DNA of 64,000 nt from Pleurodeles waltl (lineage: Eukaryota; Chordata; Amphibia; Caudata; Salamandridae), in the NCBI RefSeq assembly GCF_031143425.1, contig NC_090444.1:1317515324-1317579323 (forward strand), given 5' to 3'. The translations under genes and the position numbers were made by a program. Shown in pieces: positions 33,640 through 44,093 of the stretch. The notes under the pieces are model-generated. The model ran no database searches. It was given only the letters and a program-made list of their open reading frames with translations, and had not been told where the DNA came from. Within the stretch, counting starts at the first letter, position 1. Each line of letters begins with the position of its first letter.

Positions 33640-34257
33640 ATGAGAAATCGCTCAGGATATTCAGGACCTAGAAGAAGCACGAATGATCATGCTAGGGTTG
33701 ATGCTAATGTACGACGGCAGGATGGGTTTGACACTTTTGATAGACGGAACCAATACCAGATGTCTAACCATGTGCAGACTGATTTCCAAGATTCTGCTTA
33801 TGCATAGGATTGCCTAGGATGGGGTAAGGAATCAGTTGAAGTTCCAGTAGATCGGAGGGGTCCCTATGTTACAGCACATGTTTTGGGTTCTACTGATCAG
33901 TTGCTGGTTGATACAGGAGCTACTCATGGCGCCTTGTCTAAACAATTGATTCCAAGGGCTCCCCTGTCTGGCTTAACCATTACATCGATAGGTTTCGATG
34001 GAACACCTTCCCCTATCCCATTGTCACAACCACTTGCATTCCATGTTGATAAATGTACTGCTCCATGCCCATTTTTGCTTTCTCCAAATACACCAGACAA
34101 TATTTTGGGTCTTGACATGCTCAAGTATTTCAGGGCTACAATACAATGCTCTCCTGAAGGGGTGCGTGTTATTTTGAATGATAATCATCCTGTGATGGAA
34201 AGAGTTTGTCTTGTTAAAGAGGATATTGCATTAGCTTCACTCCCTAGTACTTTGTGA
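33640..34257 (+). pseudogene. Retroviral protease region
   Basis: Continues in the gag frame. A TAG at 33805 interrupts it. Aspartic protease active site VDTGAT at about 33907-33924, and a second conserved stretch ILGLDML near 34100. A TGA at 34255 ends this open stretch, with reverse transcriptase following in the same frame. Confidence 0.8.
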
Positions 34258-36180
34258 GCTACTTCAGATACTGATGTGGGAGTAATGATTATTCCACCAG
34301 TACATATTAGTGTCAAGGAGGGAGCTGTATTGCCACGTTTGCCTCAATACAAAATTTCACAGGAGGGCGAAGAAGCACTCACACGAATTGTGCATGATCT
34401 TATTGCAGTTGGAGTTGCTGAGGAAGTTCTGTATAATGTTTGTAACAGTCCGATTCTTCCTATTCTGAAAAAGGATACTGATACTAGGATTTACCGATTC
34501 ATTATTGATTTACGAGAAGTCAATAAGATTGTGATACCACAATATCCTGTGGTATCTGACATCACAACACTTCTTACTTTGGTTCCCCCGACAGCAACTA
34601 TGTTCTCTGTGATAGACTTGAAGAATGCTTTCTTTTCGATCCCTATTCATCCTGACAGCCGATATTTGTTTGGTTTTACTTTGAATAAACGATCATATAG
34701 ATTTTGCAGAGTTCCTCAAGTCTATACTGAGAGTCCAAGTATTTATAGTCAAGCGTTAAAATGACAACTTGATTCTTTTGTTTTTCCTGAAGGTGTGGCT
34801 CTCATACAATATGTCGATGATATTTTGTTGGCAGCTGATACCCCTGAGCAATGTGAAAAGTGCACTTTGTCCTTACTTTCTTTTCTTGCTTCACACCATC
34901 ATAAAGTGTCACGAAAGAAATTGCAATATTGTAGACCAAAGGTAACCTATTTAGGTCACCTTTTGTCTAAGGAGGGCCGTGCACTTACATCAGATTGTAT
35001 TCAAGCAATTTTAGACACACCAGTACCCTCTACTCAGAAAGATGTTCATGCATTCCTTGGTCTTACTTCTTTTTGTAGGCAATGAATATTAGGGTTTTCA
35101 CACATTGTCAAACATTTGCTAGCACTTTTGACTAAAGATACTCCAGTGCCCCTCCCATTGACAGATGAATGTGAGACTGCTTTCCGGCAGCTACGACAAG
35201 CCCTTTGTTCAGCACCAATGTTAGGTACTCCAGATTACATGAAGCCTTTTGCACTTTATGTACATGAGAAAGATGGATGTGCATTGTCAGTTTTAGTACA
35301 GACACATGGCGATAAGCAGCGTCCCTGTGCATATTTTTCAGCAGTACTTGACCCTGTCGCTCGAGCGTTGCCTGGATGTTTTTGTTCAGTTGCCGCAACA
35401 GCTGTGTCAATACGTCAGAGTGAAGGGATAGTTTTGTCACATAAGCTGTTGATGTTAGTACCCCATGCGGTTGATGCTTTTTTAAATCAAACAAAGACAC
35501 AACATTTAACTAGCGCTCGCATGACAGGATATGAATTGACATTGCTGGCTCCTCACATTACACTGAAGAGATGTGCAACACTAAATCCAGCCACTTTGTT
35601 GCCATATCCGGTGACTCAGCCTCAGTCACAAGAAACACATGATTGTATATTCCTTACCGAAGAACAGTCAAAGGGTCGTATTGATTTACAAGATACGCCC
35701 CTTCCAGATGTAGACGGGGAATTGTGGGTTGATGGGTCTTGTTTGAAGTTGCCAGATGGTATGACCTCAGCCCACAATACATACGGTAGTGGAGGCAGCT
35801 CGTATACCACAGAAGTCAGCTCAAGCAGCTGAACTAATAGCTTTGACACGAGCATGTGAGCTTAGTAGTGACTTATGTGTGAACATTTATACAGACAGCC
35901 GCTATGCTTTTGGAGTGGCTCATGATTTTGGTTTGCTTTGGAGGAGAGAGGCTTTCTCACATCCCACGGGATACAGATAATGCACGGAGAATTAGTGCAT
36001 AACCTCTTGACTGCATTGCAATATCCAAAGAAACTAGCTATTGTGAAATGTAGTGCACACAAGAAAGTGACTGATAAGATAGGGCAAGGTAATGCTCTTG
36101 CAAACCGCGTAGCACGTGAGACTGCGATGCAGCGAAGTACTACTTCTATGTATGTAGTGAAGTTACAAGCTGAACGTTGG
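34258..36180 (+). pseudogene. Retroviral reverse transcriptase and RNase H, broken
   Basis: Reverse transcriptase motifs in the gag frame: FIIDLREVNK near 34500, VIDLKNAFFSIPI near 34610, YVDDILLA at 34810. Stops at 34762 (TGA) and 35083 (TGA). RNase H follows: LWVDGSCLKLPDG near 35725, AAELIALTRACELS and YTDSRYAF near 35830-35915. The latter two lie one frame over, so indels occur near 35800 and 35945 and cancel. A further acidic site lies near 36090. Confidence 0.85.
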
Positions 36181-36299
36181 CATAATGCTAGACAAGACGT
36201 ATTAGATATACAGAAATCTGCTTCTTTGAAAGAACGTGAGCAATGGTCTGAAGAAGGAGAATTGGATGATGAGGGCTGTTGGCGGAATAAGCAGATGGA

Positions 36300-37476
36300 T
36301 AAATGGAAATTGCCTATAGCTTTTGTACAACCTATGGTTCAGACGGCAAATGGGCTGGCACATGTTGGAGCTTCAACAATAACAAAGTTGCTTAAGCAAG
36401 TTTGGGAGCATCCAGATATTTCCAGTACAGCTAAGAGAGTAGTACAGTCTTGTTTGATCTGTTTACAATACAATCCTGGAAAAGGGACACGTACTCCTGC
36501 GGGAGGGTTTGCTACACCAACTGCACCTTTTGAAGTTCTACAAATGGATTATATTCAGCTTGAACGCTGCAACAATTTAAAGTATATCTTGGTGGTGGTA
36601 TGTGCCTTCAGTAAATGGATAGAGGCGTACCCCACAAAGGATAATACTGCCATTACCACAGCGAAGGTGCTTTTGAAAGAATTTTTCCCTAGGTTTGGTG
36701 TTTGCAGACTTTTATAGAATAACGGACCTCATTTTGTTGGGGAAGTTATTAAGTATGTCCTGAAAGGATTAGGGATCAAACAGAAGTTCCATGCGGTTTT
36801 CCACCCACAATCAGCAGGGTTGGTGGAAAGGTTTAATGCTACTTTGAAGCTGAAGTTAGCAAAGATACAGGCTTCCACATCCTTAACTTGGCCGGATGCA
36901 TTACCGTTGGCATTATTGTCTATTAGGTCAGTGCCACACTCTAGAATCGGCCTTAGTCCTTATGAAGTGGTTTTTGGGAGGCCAATGAACATTTGGGGAG
37001 TTCCTAAGCCAAATTCTGTATATGATGTATCTTGTGTCCTGATGAATGATTATTTGGCACAGTTAACCGACAATTTGGTTTCTATTCATCAACAGGTTTG
37101 AGAAGCACTTCCTGACAGATATACAGGTGAAGGCCATGAACTCCGACCTGGTGACCAGGTGATGATTAAGTCCTTTGAAAGATCAAGCAGCTTGGAACCA
37201 AGGTGGCGAGGCCCAGAACAGGTGCTCCTTGCGACAAGGAAAGCAGTTCGAGTGACGAACCGAAAGAATTTGGTCCATAGTACTCACTGCAAGAGAGTGC
37301 TACCTACCTTTGTGGAACCTGCTGTGCTGACCGATCATCGAGAGATTTTGACTACGGAGAAAGGCCGTACTATATCACCTGACAAATCTGCAGAGGTCTT
37401 CCCGGACCATACAACTTCTGGAGTGTCGCGATATAATTTGAGACTGAGGAAAGAATCTGATTATAATTTTTTTTAA
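36300..37476 (+). pseudogene. Retroviral integrase, catalytic Asp lost
   Basis: Zinc-binding region with H near 36360 and CLICLQYN near 36455. DDE core: first Asp at 36547 (LQMDYIQLE); the second should be at 36718, where AAT encodes Asn, directly after a TAG stop; the Glu at 36826 (GLVERFNATLK) has the classical 35-residue spacing. A further stop is at 37099. The C-terminal segment WRGPEQVLLATRKAVRV is recognisable. The frame ends at 37474. Confidence 0.85.
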
Positions 37477-37663
37477 ACTGGTTGAGCTACCGCCCTGGGT
37501 TAGTGAAACGGAGAGCCAATGTGGCAAGGGGGGGAATCACCCATGCATTAGAGTAGTGACACCCATCTTGGCCCGTGGTGAAGAAATCAGCGGCTGCCCA
37601 GGGATAAGAGCTCCGATTGTTTTTAATTAATTTCTGAAAGGGTCGATTATCACTGTTGCTAAA

Positions 37664-39118
37664 ATGAGTAACAAACTGATCATTAGTAATATGGGGTTTG
37701 TTGTTGTTTTGGTGATTATAGCAATAATCACCTGGTTTGTTGAAAAGAAGGCTCCTGCTCATGAGTTTTTTGTTGCCACTACTCCAGTACCAGAGGATCA
37801 CTATTACTTTACGCTTCCCTATCAGGAGCAGAAGCACCGTCAATCGTACTTCAATAATACTTTCATTCAGATGTTGCATCATACTCATAATGCTACAAAT
37901 ACTACTAACTGTTGGGTATGTGGAATGATACCTGCGCATCAAAAGAAAGGAGGAACACCTTTCATTCCTCTTCCTTTTTCACACAATGGTTCTTGTCAAG
38001 CTTGGTATACGCTTTTGTTTGCATCTGGAAAACGTACAGAGGGCGGACTTCTTTTTCACCTTAATAAAGTATGCTACCAAGACAAAGATGGGTATCCCCA
38101 AGCCAAAGGAACTAAATGGGAATGGGAAGAGTATCAACCGGACAATGTTTCAATACCATATGTCTTCACAAATATAAGGGACTCTGACAAGAAAGAACAA
38201 TTTGTGATTTCTGTTACAAAAACTAAAGCAGATTTATGTATACGTAGCATTGGGTGAATTCCAGTAGGGATAAGCGATTGTACCTTGATTTTAACTATTG
38301 AGGGTGTAAATAATAGTAGTTTTACAGCTTCACATAATACATATTTTGTTTGTGGTAACAATAGATATTACCAACTACCTGTTGGGTGGTCAGGTGTGTG
38401 TTATGTATCTTTTCTATTACCCCCTGTGTTTTTGGCACCTGCATCATATCACCGAGATTTTAAACTGTTCAATGACATCATTAAAAATAGATATAAAAGG
38501 GCAATAAGTACAAATGAGGTAGACCAAACGGATACTAGCCTGCAACAATATGTTGATTTTAATTTAGGGTTGTTCTCCTTTGTGGGTGCTGCGTTAAACA
38601 GTAGGAAAGTGAGACGATTGACTAGGGTTGTGGAAGCTGTTACCAATCAGGCAGCTCTGGCACTTGGGAATATTACTGAGGAGCTCCAAATTGTGAGGAT
38701 CGTAGCGCTCCAAAATCGTATGGTACTAGATGTGATATTAGCTGACCGAGGTGGTGCATGTCGCATCATCGGTAGTAGTTGCTGTGTTTTTATCCCAGAT
38801 CACTCACCTTCAGTATATGATGCAATATCTAAATTGCATTAAATTGCTGCAGAAATCCAAACAGAGACTGGTACTTGGACTTTTTCTGGATGGTTTTGGG
38901 CTCTTGTTTCCGCCTGGGGCTGGAAACTACTGACTATCCTGTGTGTAATGATTGCAATATTTTTCACATGCTGTATCTGTATTCAGTGTGGTCCAATGTT
39001 CTGCTCCATGTGTATTACTGCTTGTATGCCTACCAAAAGAACTATTACAGAAATGAAAGCACAACACATGTTAGATAAGGAAATAGCTGAAATGATGAGC
39101 GTAAATATACAAGATTAA
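37664..39118 (+). pseudogene. Retroviral env, two internal stops
   Basis: Starts at 37664 with a hydrophobic leader (FVVVLVIIAIITWFV). The surface part has CWVC at 37910-37921 and N-glycosylation sites; TGA at 38255. The furin-like site RYKR lies near 38490. The transmembrane subunit has CX6CC at 38759-38785 (CRIIGSSCC), meaning gamma-type disulfide linkage, preceded by a heptad-like stretch (ALQNRMVLDVILADRGG). TAA at 38840, then in the same frame a membrane anchor (LLTILCVMIAIFFTCCICI) and a tail ending at 39118. Confidence 0.85.
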
Positions 39119-39173
39119 TATTTAGATTTTCCCAGAAAGACGAATGTCTTCATCTAATGCTGAAAGGGTCGTC

Positions 39174-39738
39174 CGTTGTAGTTTAGCAGCGATTAGATTA
39201 AGCATTAGCAGAAGACATCTTGTATTTAGTAACTATTGTGAACATTTCGCAGAATCCATTTTGTATTCATGGCAGCCATTTTCTCTGCAACATGCTGCCA
39301 TGTGCTCACCATGTGCTCTGTCCTGTTAACTACTCTTGAAAATCTGCCTAGTGACAAGTTATATTTAGCATCTCCCACTTTCGCACATGCCCAGTAAGGT
39401 CTGCAGCTGTTAGTCCTTGAAAACTGTTAGCCCCTCCTACCTGACGACTGTGCATTTCCACATGACCTTACATGTATGCAAGTTTTGCTTCTATAATTGT
39501 ACCACCTTATTTTAGCCCCTGCGTGGGTATAAAAGGACCATGCTCTCTTAGTTCAGTGTGCTACTTCAAACATTACTGAAGGGTGCTGTTTGAACTGTAG
39601 TACCACCTCATGAGGTTTAATAAACTTTGTCTTTTATTTCAGTTTCTGTGCCAACTTCTTTCTATATGGTCTGAGGACTTGGTGCAGAGAAAGGTGAACC
39701 CCTTGCACTAGTAGGCCTTGCTGAGGCTTACTTCAACA
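39174..39738 (+). repeat. 3' LTR of the retrovirus
   Basis: 565 bp, cgttgtagtttagc to cttcaaca. The first base appears mutated from T to C. TATA box at 39528-39534, aataaa at 39619-39624. The CCCC target duplication follows at 39739. Confidence 0.9.
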
Positions 39739-39742
39739 CCCC

Positions 39743-40190
39743 CCTCCAAATTCCTCTACCCAGTCCCAATCCTCTCAACCACAGCCTATCCCAAGCACAC
39801 CTTCAGACCAGCATTCACCTAAATCAATACACAAAAGTGGCTCAGTTAGACACAAGCACCACACTTCATCTCACAGGCACTCACACAAGCACCGTCCCCA
39901 TGTAGACACACCAACATCCACTGCCTCCACTGTGTCCCCCTCCTCTTCGTCACCCACCTCCCTCCCAGTAGCATCTCCACTCACAGCTGTATACACTACA
40001 TCCTCATCCACTACATCCATCACCAGCACGCCCATCACAACACACCCCTCACTGGCAGTCACCACCCCACATCCATGCACACGTCCCCTGTGTTCTCTCC
40101 AGTGTGTCTGTGACCCCTCCTCTCAAAGTACACAAATGCAAGCACCCACCCACCCAACAACCATCCACCTCACAACAGTGCAGCCTTAGC
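39743..40190 (+). pseudogene. H1 MYB-A, 3' part after the retrovirus
   Basis: The plus strand continues the MYB-A exon 3 text interrupted at 21719: QPIPSTPSDQH, SHRHSHKHRPH and TVSPSSSSPTSLPV match H2 and H3 in order. A frame-breaking region and a stop follow near 40187. Sequence downstream to 40310 is not clearly coding. Confidence 0.75.
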
Positions 40191-40309
40191 CGCTGCAGGA
40201 TGGAGGCTAGCTCTGCCTTCATGAACTATCATGCAACCTGGTCCCTGCAAATCTCATGCCTCAGACACCCAGGTGAAGGACTGTGAACTGCCACACCCCA
40301 AGTGTTGCA

Positions 40310-40840
40310 TCACTGGGCACAAGGCCCCCTCCAGAACCTGTGTAGAGTTGCATCAACTCACCCTATCCTTGGCAGGATGAAGCAGACTGGGCACAAAGCC
40401 CCCTCCAGAACCAGTGGAGAAAAGGCATCCACTCACCCTATCCTTGGCAGAATGAAGCAGACTGGGCACAAAGCCCCCTCCAGAACCAGTGGGGAAAGGC
40501 ATCCACTCACCCTCTCCATGGCAGGATGAAGCAGACTCGGTACAAAGCCCCCTCCAGAACCAGTGGAGAAAGTCATCAACTTGAGTGACTGTGGCTTTGC
40601 ACTACCCAGGACCAAGCAGCGGGCAAACCACTCACTTGAGAGACTGTGGCCTTGCACTCCCCAGGACCAAGCAGTGGGCAAACCACCCACTTGCGAGACT
40701 GTGGCCTTGCACTCCCCAGGACCAAGCAGTGGGCAAACCACCCACTTGAGAGACTGTGGCTTTGCACTCCCCAGGACCAAGCAGTGGGCAAACCACCAAC
40801 TAGAGAGACTGTGACCTTGCACTCCCCAGGACACCGCTAT
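40310..40840 (-). repeat. H1 minisatellites
   Basis: Three to four ~63-bp units with aagccccctccagaaccagt (about 40320-40565), then about four ~54-bp units with cttgcactccccaggaccaa (about 40590-40830). The second is the reverse complement of the H2/H3 64-bp motif, in line with the inverted orientation of H1. Confidence 0.75.
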
Positions 40841-41232
40841 GGGCATGGAGCCCTCTCCAGGAGCAGTGGCGTTATTCTATCTTCTGACTGAGGTGCACCC
40901 CCTTCCCGTCCCCCTGAGGTGCCTGTGTATTTTTGACCTGATGCCCCTGCATTTTGAATGGACAATGTACCGCCTTATGTACATATTGTATATTTTTGTA
41001 AATACTGTTTTTCTATTCATTACATATATCTGACTATTTTTTAAATATCACTGATTTGACTCAATTCCTTTTGTCCTTGCGTTCTTCCAGGCGGTTACGG
41101 GGTGTAAGTGTAATGTTGATGCATGTGTTCGTGTTTATGGTGTTGTGGGTGAGGGTGGGGGTTGGGGTGTTACGTGTGTGTGTCACTCTCTTTTTCCTCC
41201 CTCCCACCCCGTGTACTAGGTGCAGTACTCAC

Positions 41233-41315
41233 CGTGGTCGTCGCCGCCGCCGTTCAGACTCCTGGTAGATGAGGAGGTAGACCAGCATGGGCAGGACCTG
41301 CAGCTCAGGCTCCAT
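41233..41315 (-). pseudogene. H1 transposase exon 1
   Basis: 83 bp, MEPELQVLPMLVYLLIYQES followed by an Arg-rich run, donor GTGAGTACT on the minus strand. The exon itself is open, but the downstream exons are broken and now lie some 21 kb away because of the retrovirus and H2. Confidence 0.65.
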
Positions 41316-41644
41316 AGCATCCTGATTCTTCATTGGTGTCGAGAGGTGAGTGGTTTCCCTCTGTGTTCTGTTTCCGCCGTGCTTTTGATGGCGTTGGTAC
41401 TGCCCTGGAAAAGATGGTGGATGGGCATGTTGTGATGGGGTGGGCGGTACATTGACTTCTGCCTGTCTGTTCGCAGTTACCGCTGCGGTGTTTGTTGCTA
41501 CCGCTGTGGCGGTCGAAGTGTTAAAGTGGCTGGCTGTGTTGGCAGTTTTCGCCAAGGTTGTGATGCCATTTCTTTTACTGCTGGCCTGTTGGCGGTATTA
41601 CCGTCGCTTTAGCACCGACCGCCAGGGATGTAATGAGGGCCATA

Positions 41645-41718
41645 TTTTTGTAAATATGGCGCTCTCCTCATGCAGCTCAGCGCAGACTTTTTGCCTGCTG
41701 TGAGAAAATCTAATACAT
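41645..41718. other. Short spacer between H1 and H3
   Basis: 74 bp of unassigned sequence between the ATA duplication of H1 and the TTA duplication of H3. Both neighbouring element ends are the transposase-exon-1 ends, so H1 and H3 stand head to head. Confidence 0.7.
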
Positions 41719-42049
41719 TTAGGCCCTCATTACAACCCTGGCAGTCGGTGTTAAAGCAGCGGTAAGACCGCCAACAGGCCGGCCGTAAAAAACATGGCAT
41801 CACGACCATGGCTGAAACCGCCAACATAGACAGCCACTTTAACACTCCGACCGCCAAGGCGGTACAAACAAACAGCGCGGTGGTAACCGCCAACAGACAG
41901 GCGGAAGACAATGTACCGCCCACCCTATCACAAGATGCCAATCCGCCACCTTTTCCGGGGCGGAACTAACGCAAACAAAAACACGGCGGAAACAGGACTT
42001 GGAAGGGAAAACACTCACCTCTCCACACCCCACGAGGAACCAGGACGCC

Positions 42050-42132
42050 ATGGAGACAGAACTCCAGAAACTCCCTGCGATGGTCTTCCTGCTCCTCTAA
42101 CAGGAGCACCAAAGACGGTGGCGCCGACCACG
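42050..42132 (+). pseudogene. H3 transposase exon 1, with stop
   Basis: 83 bp from ATG to donor GTGAGTACT, aligned with H2 exon 1. TAA replaces the Tyr codon in the LLIYHE segment of H2. It ends in the same Arg-rich run. Confidence 0.65.
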
Positions 42133-42579
42133 GTGAGTACTGCAGCTACAACACACAGGAGGTGGGAGGGAAAAGAGAGTGACACACACATGCAACACGC
42201 AACACCCCCACCCCCAACAACATACACACAAATACATGCAGCAACATTACACATACACCCCCCCGGAAGAACGCAAGGACAAAAGGAAACGAGTTGAACG
42301 ATTGTAATCATGAAAAATCCAGCAGTCAAAACTCTAAACACAGTATAAACAACTATGTACACCAACTACACAAGTCCGGATAGTGCACCAATTATTGTCT
42401 GTGGACCACTGGGCCCAAAATTCATGGGCGAGGCCCACACATGATACCAGACTTCAAATGGAGAGAACACTGCAGGGGCATCAGATCAAAATAAAACAGG
42501 CACCTCAGGGGGAGGGGGGCACCTCAGCCTGATGAATGCATGACGCCACTGCTCCACGAGGGGGCTCCATGTCCACTGC

Positions 42580-43260
42580 TGTATCCTGGGGAGTGCAAAG
42601 CCACAGTCTCTCAAGTCTCTACTGTGGGTGGGTTGCCCACTGCTGTATCCTGGGGAGTGCAAAGCCACAGTCTCTCAAGTCTCTCCAGTGGGTGGTTTGC
42701 CCACTGCTGCATCCTGGGGACTGCAAAGCCACAGTCTCTCAAGTCTCTCAAGTGGGTGGTTTGCCACCTGCTGTATCCTGGGGAGTGCAAAGCCACAGTC
42801 TTCAAGTCTCTCCAGTGGGTGGTTTGCCCACTGCTGTATCCTGGGGAGTGCAAAGCCACAGTCTCTCAAGTGGGTGGTTTGCACACTGCTGTATCCTGGG
42901 GAGTGCACAGCCACAGACTCTCAAGTCTCTCCAGTGGGTGGGTTGCCCACTGCTGTATCCTGGGGAGTGCAAAGCCACAGTCTCTCAAGTCTCTCCAGTG
43001 AATGGTTTGCCCACTGCTGCATCCTGGGGAGTGCAAAGCCACTGACTCTCAAGATTCTCAAGTCTCTCAAGTGGGTGGTTTGCACACTGCTGCATCCTGG
43101 GGAGTGCAAAGCCACAGTCTCTCAAGTCTCTCCAGTGGGTGGTTTGCCCACTGCTGTATCCTGGGGAGTGCAAAGCCACAGTCTCTCAAGTCTCTCCAGT
43201 GTGTGGTGTACCCACTGCTTTATCATGGGGAGTGCAAAACCACAGTCTCTCAAGTGGATA
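42580..43260 (+). repeat. H3 minisatellite, 64-bp unit x ~10
   Basis: Repeats of tcctggggagtgcaaagcca with a basic period of 64 bp and length variants (for example 56 or 74 bp) caused by loss or gain of the short caagtctct segment. Same unit as H2 23096-23400. Confidence 0.85.
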
Positions 43261-43261
43261 A

Positions 43262-43580
43262 CAGTCTCCACTGGTTCTGGAGGGGGCTTTGTGCCCAGAG
43301 TGCTTCATCCTGCCAAGGACTGAGGTAGTGGATGTCTTACTCCACTGGTTCTGGAGGGGGCTTTGTGTCCAGAGTGCTTCATCCTGCCAAGGACTGAGGT
43401 AGTGGATGTCTTTCTCCACTGGTTCTGGAGGGGGCTTTGTGCCCAGAGTGGTTCATCCTGCCAAGGATTGAGGTAGTGGATGTCTTACTCCACTGGTTCT
43501 GGAGGGGGCTTTGTGCCCAGAGTGCTTCATCCTGCCAAGGACTGAGGTAGTGGATGTCTTTGTCCACTGAAAGTGGTGCA
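43262..43580 (+). repeat. H3 minisatellite, ~73-bp unit x ~4
   Basis: Unit contains ctccactggttctggagggg and gtgcttcatcctgccaagga. The related motif in H1 (40320-40565) appears reverse-complemented. Confidence 0.85.
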
Positions 43581-43679
43581 TCATGGAAGCTGCCCAGGCT
43601 CCTGGAACTGACCACCAGCCTCGGATGACTGACCACTGGGGATGGCAGTCATGTCTGCAGTGGTGCCACTGGCTCAGGA

Positions 43680-44035
43680 TGCCGCGGGGCTGCGGGCGAT
43701 GCTTGCGGCGGGGTCAGTAGCGGCGGTGCTGGTGGCGGCCTCTGTGGCAGCGGTGCTGGCGGCGGCCTCTGTGGCAGCAGTGCTTGCGGCGGGCTCTGTG
43801 GCATCGGTGCTTGCGGCGGGCTCTGTGGCGGCGGTGCTGGTGGCAGGCTCTGTGGCGGCGGTGCTGGTGGCGGGCTCAGTGACTGCGGTGCTGGTGGCGG
43901 GCTCTGTGGTGGCAGTGCTGGTGGCGGGCTCAGTGACTGCGGTACTGGTGGCGGCTTCAATGACAGCGGTGCTCGTGGCGGTGCAGGTGGCGGTGCAGGT
44001 GGCGGTATTCTCCGCCGTACAGGTTGGACGTGGAC
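43680..44035 (+). repeat. H3 minisatellite, ~30-bp unit x ~11
   Basis: Repeats of gcggtgctggtggcgggctc with small variants. It lies just downstream of the MYB-A end, where H2 has its own, different G-rich arrays. Confidence 0.8.
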
Positions 44036-44093
44036 AGAAGATGTGACACTGGTCCTATTATCGGTGTCACCATGCCCTCTCCTGACCTGCCCT

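Larger units (their letters stand above)
21724..39738 (+). mobile_element. Endogenous retrovirus (gamma/epsilon-like) with nested Harbinger
   Basis: A complete provirus: 5' LTR, primer-binding site, gag, pro, pol, env, 3' LTR, flanked by CCCC (21720-21723 and 39739-39742). The LTRs differ by roughly 18-20 substitutions and one 8-bp gap over ~565 bp by eye, about 3%. All of gag-pro-pol sits in one reading frame apart from a short compensated shift, which points to stop-readthrough rather than frameshift expression, as in gamma- and epsilonretroviruses. Env has CWVC and CX6CC motifs of gamma-type envelopes. About nine in-frame stops, two indels and a lost integrase Asp make it inactive. Confidence 0.9.
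16031..41641 (-). mobile_element. PIF/Harbinger element H1, split by a retrovirus
   Basis: One end starts ggccctcattacaag at 16031; the other ends in the reverse complement (cagggatgtaatgagggcc) at 41641. ATA flanks both ends (16028-16030 and 41642-41644). Without the retrovirus at 21724-39738 it is about 7.6 kb. Gene order is MYB-C, transposase, MYB-A, then transposase exon 1 at the far end, the mirror image of H2 and H3. The MYB-A coding text stops at 21719 and resumes at 39743, which proves that the retrovirus entered H1. All its genes are broken. Confidence 0.85.
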
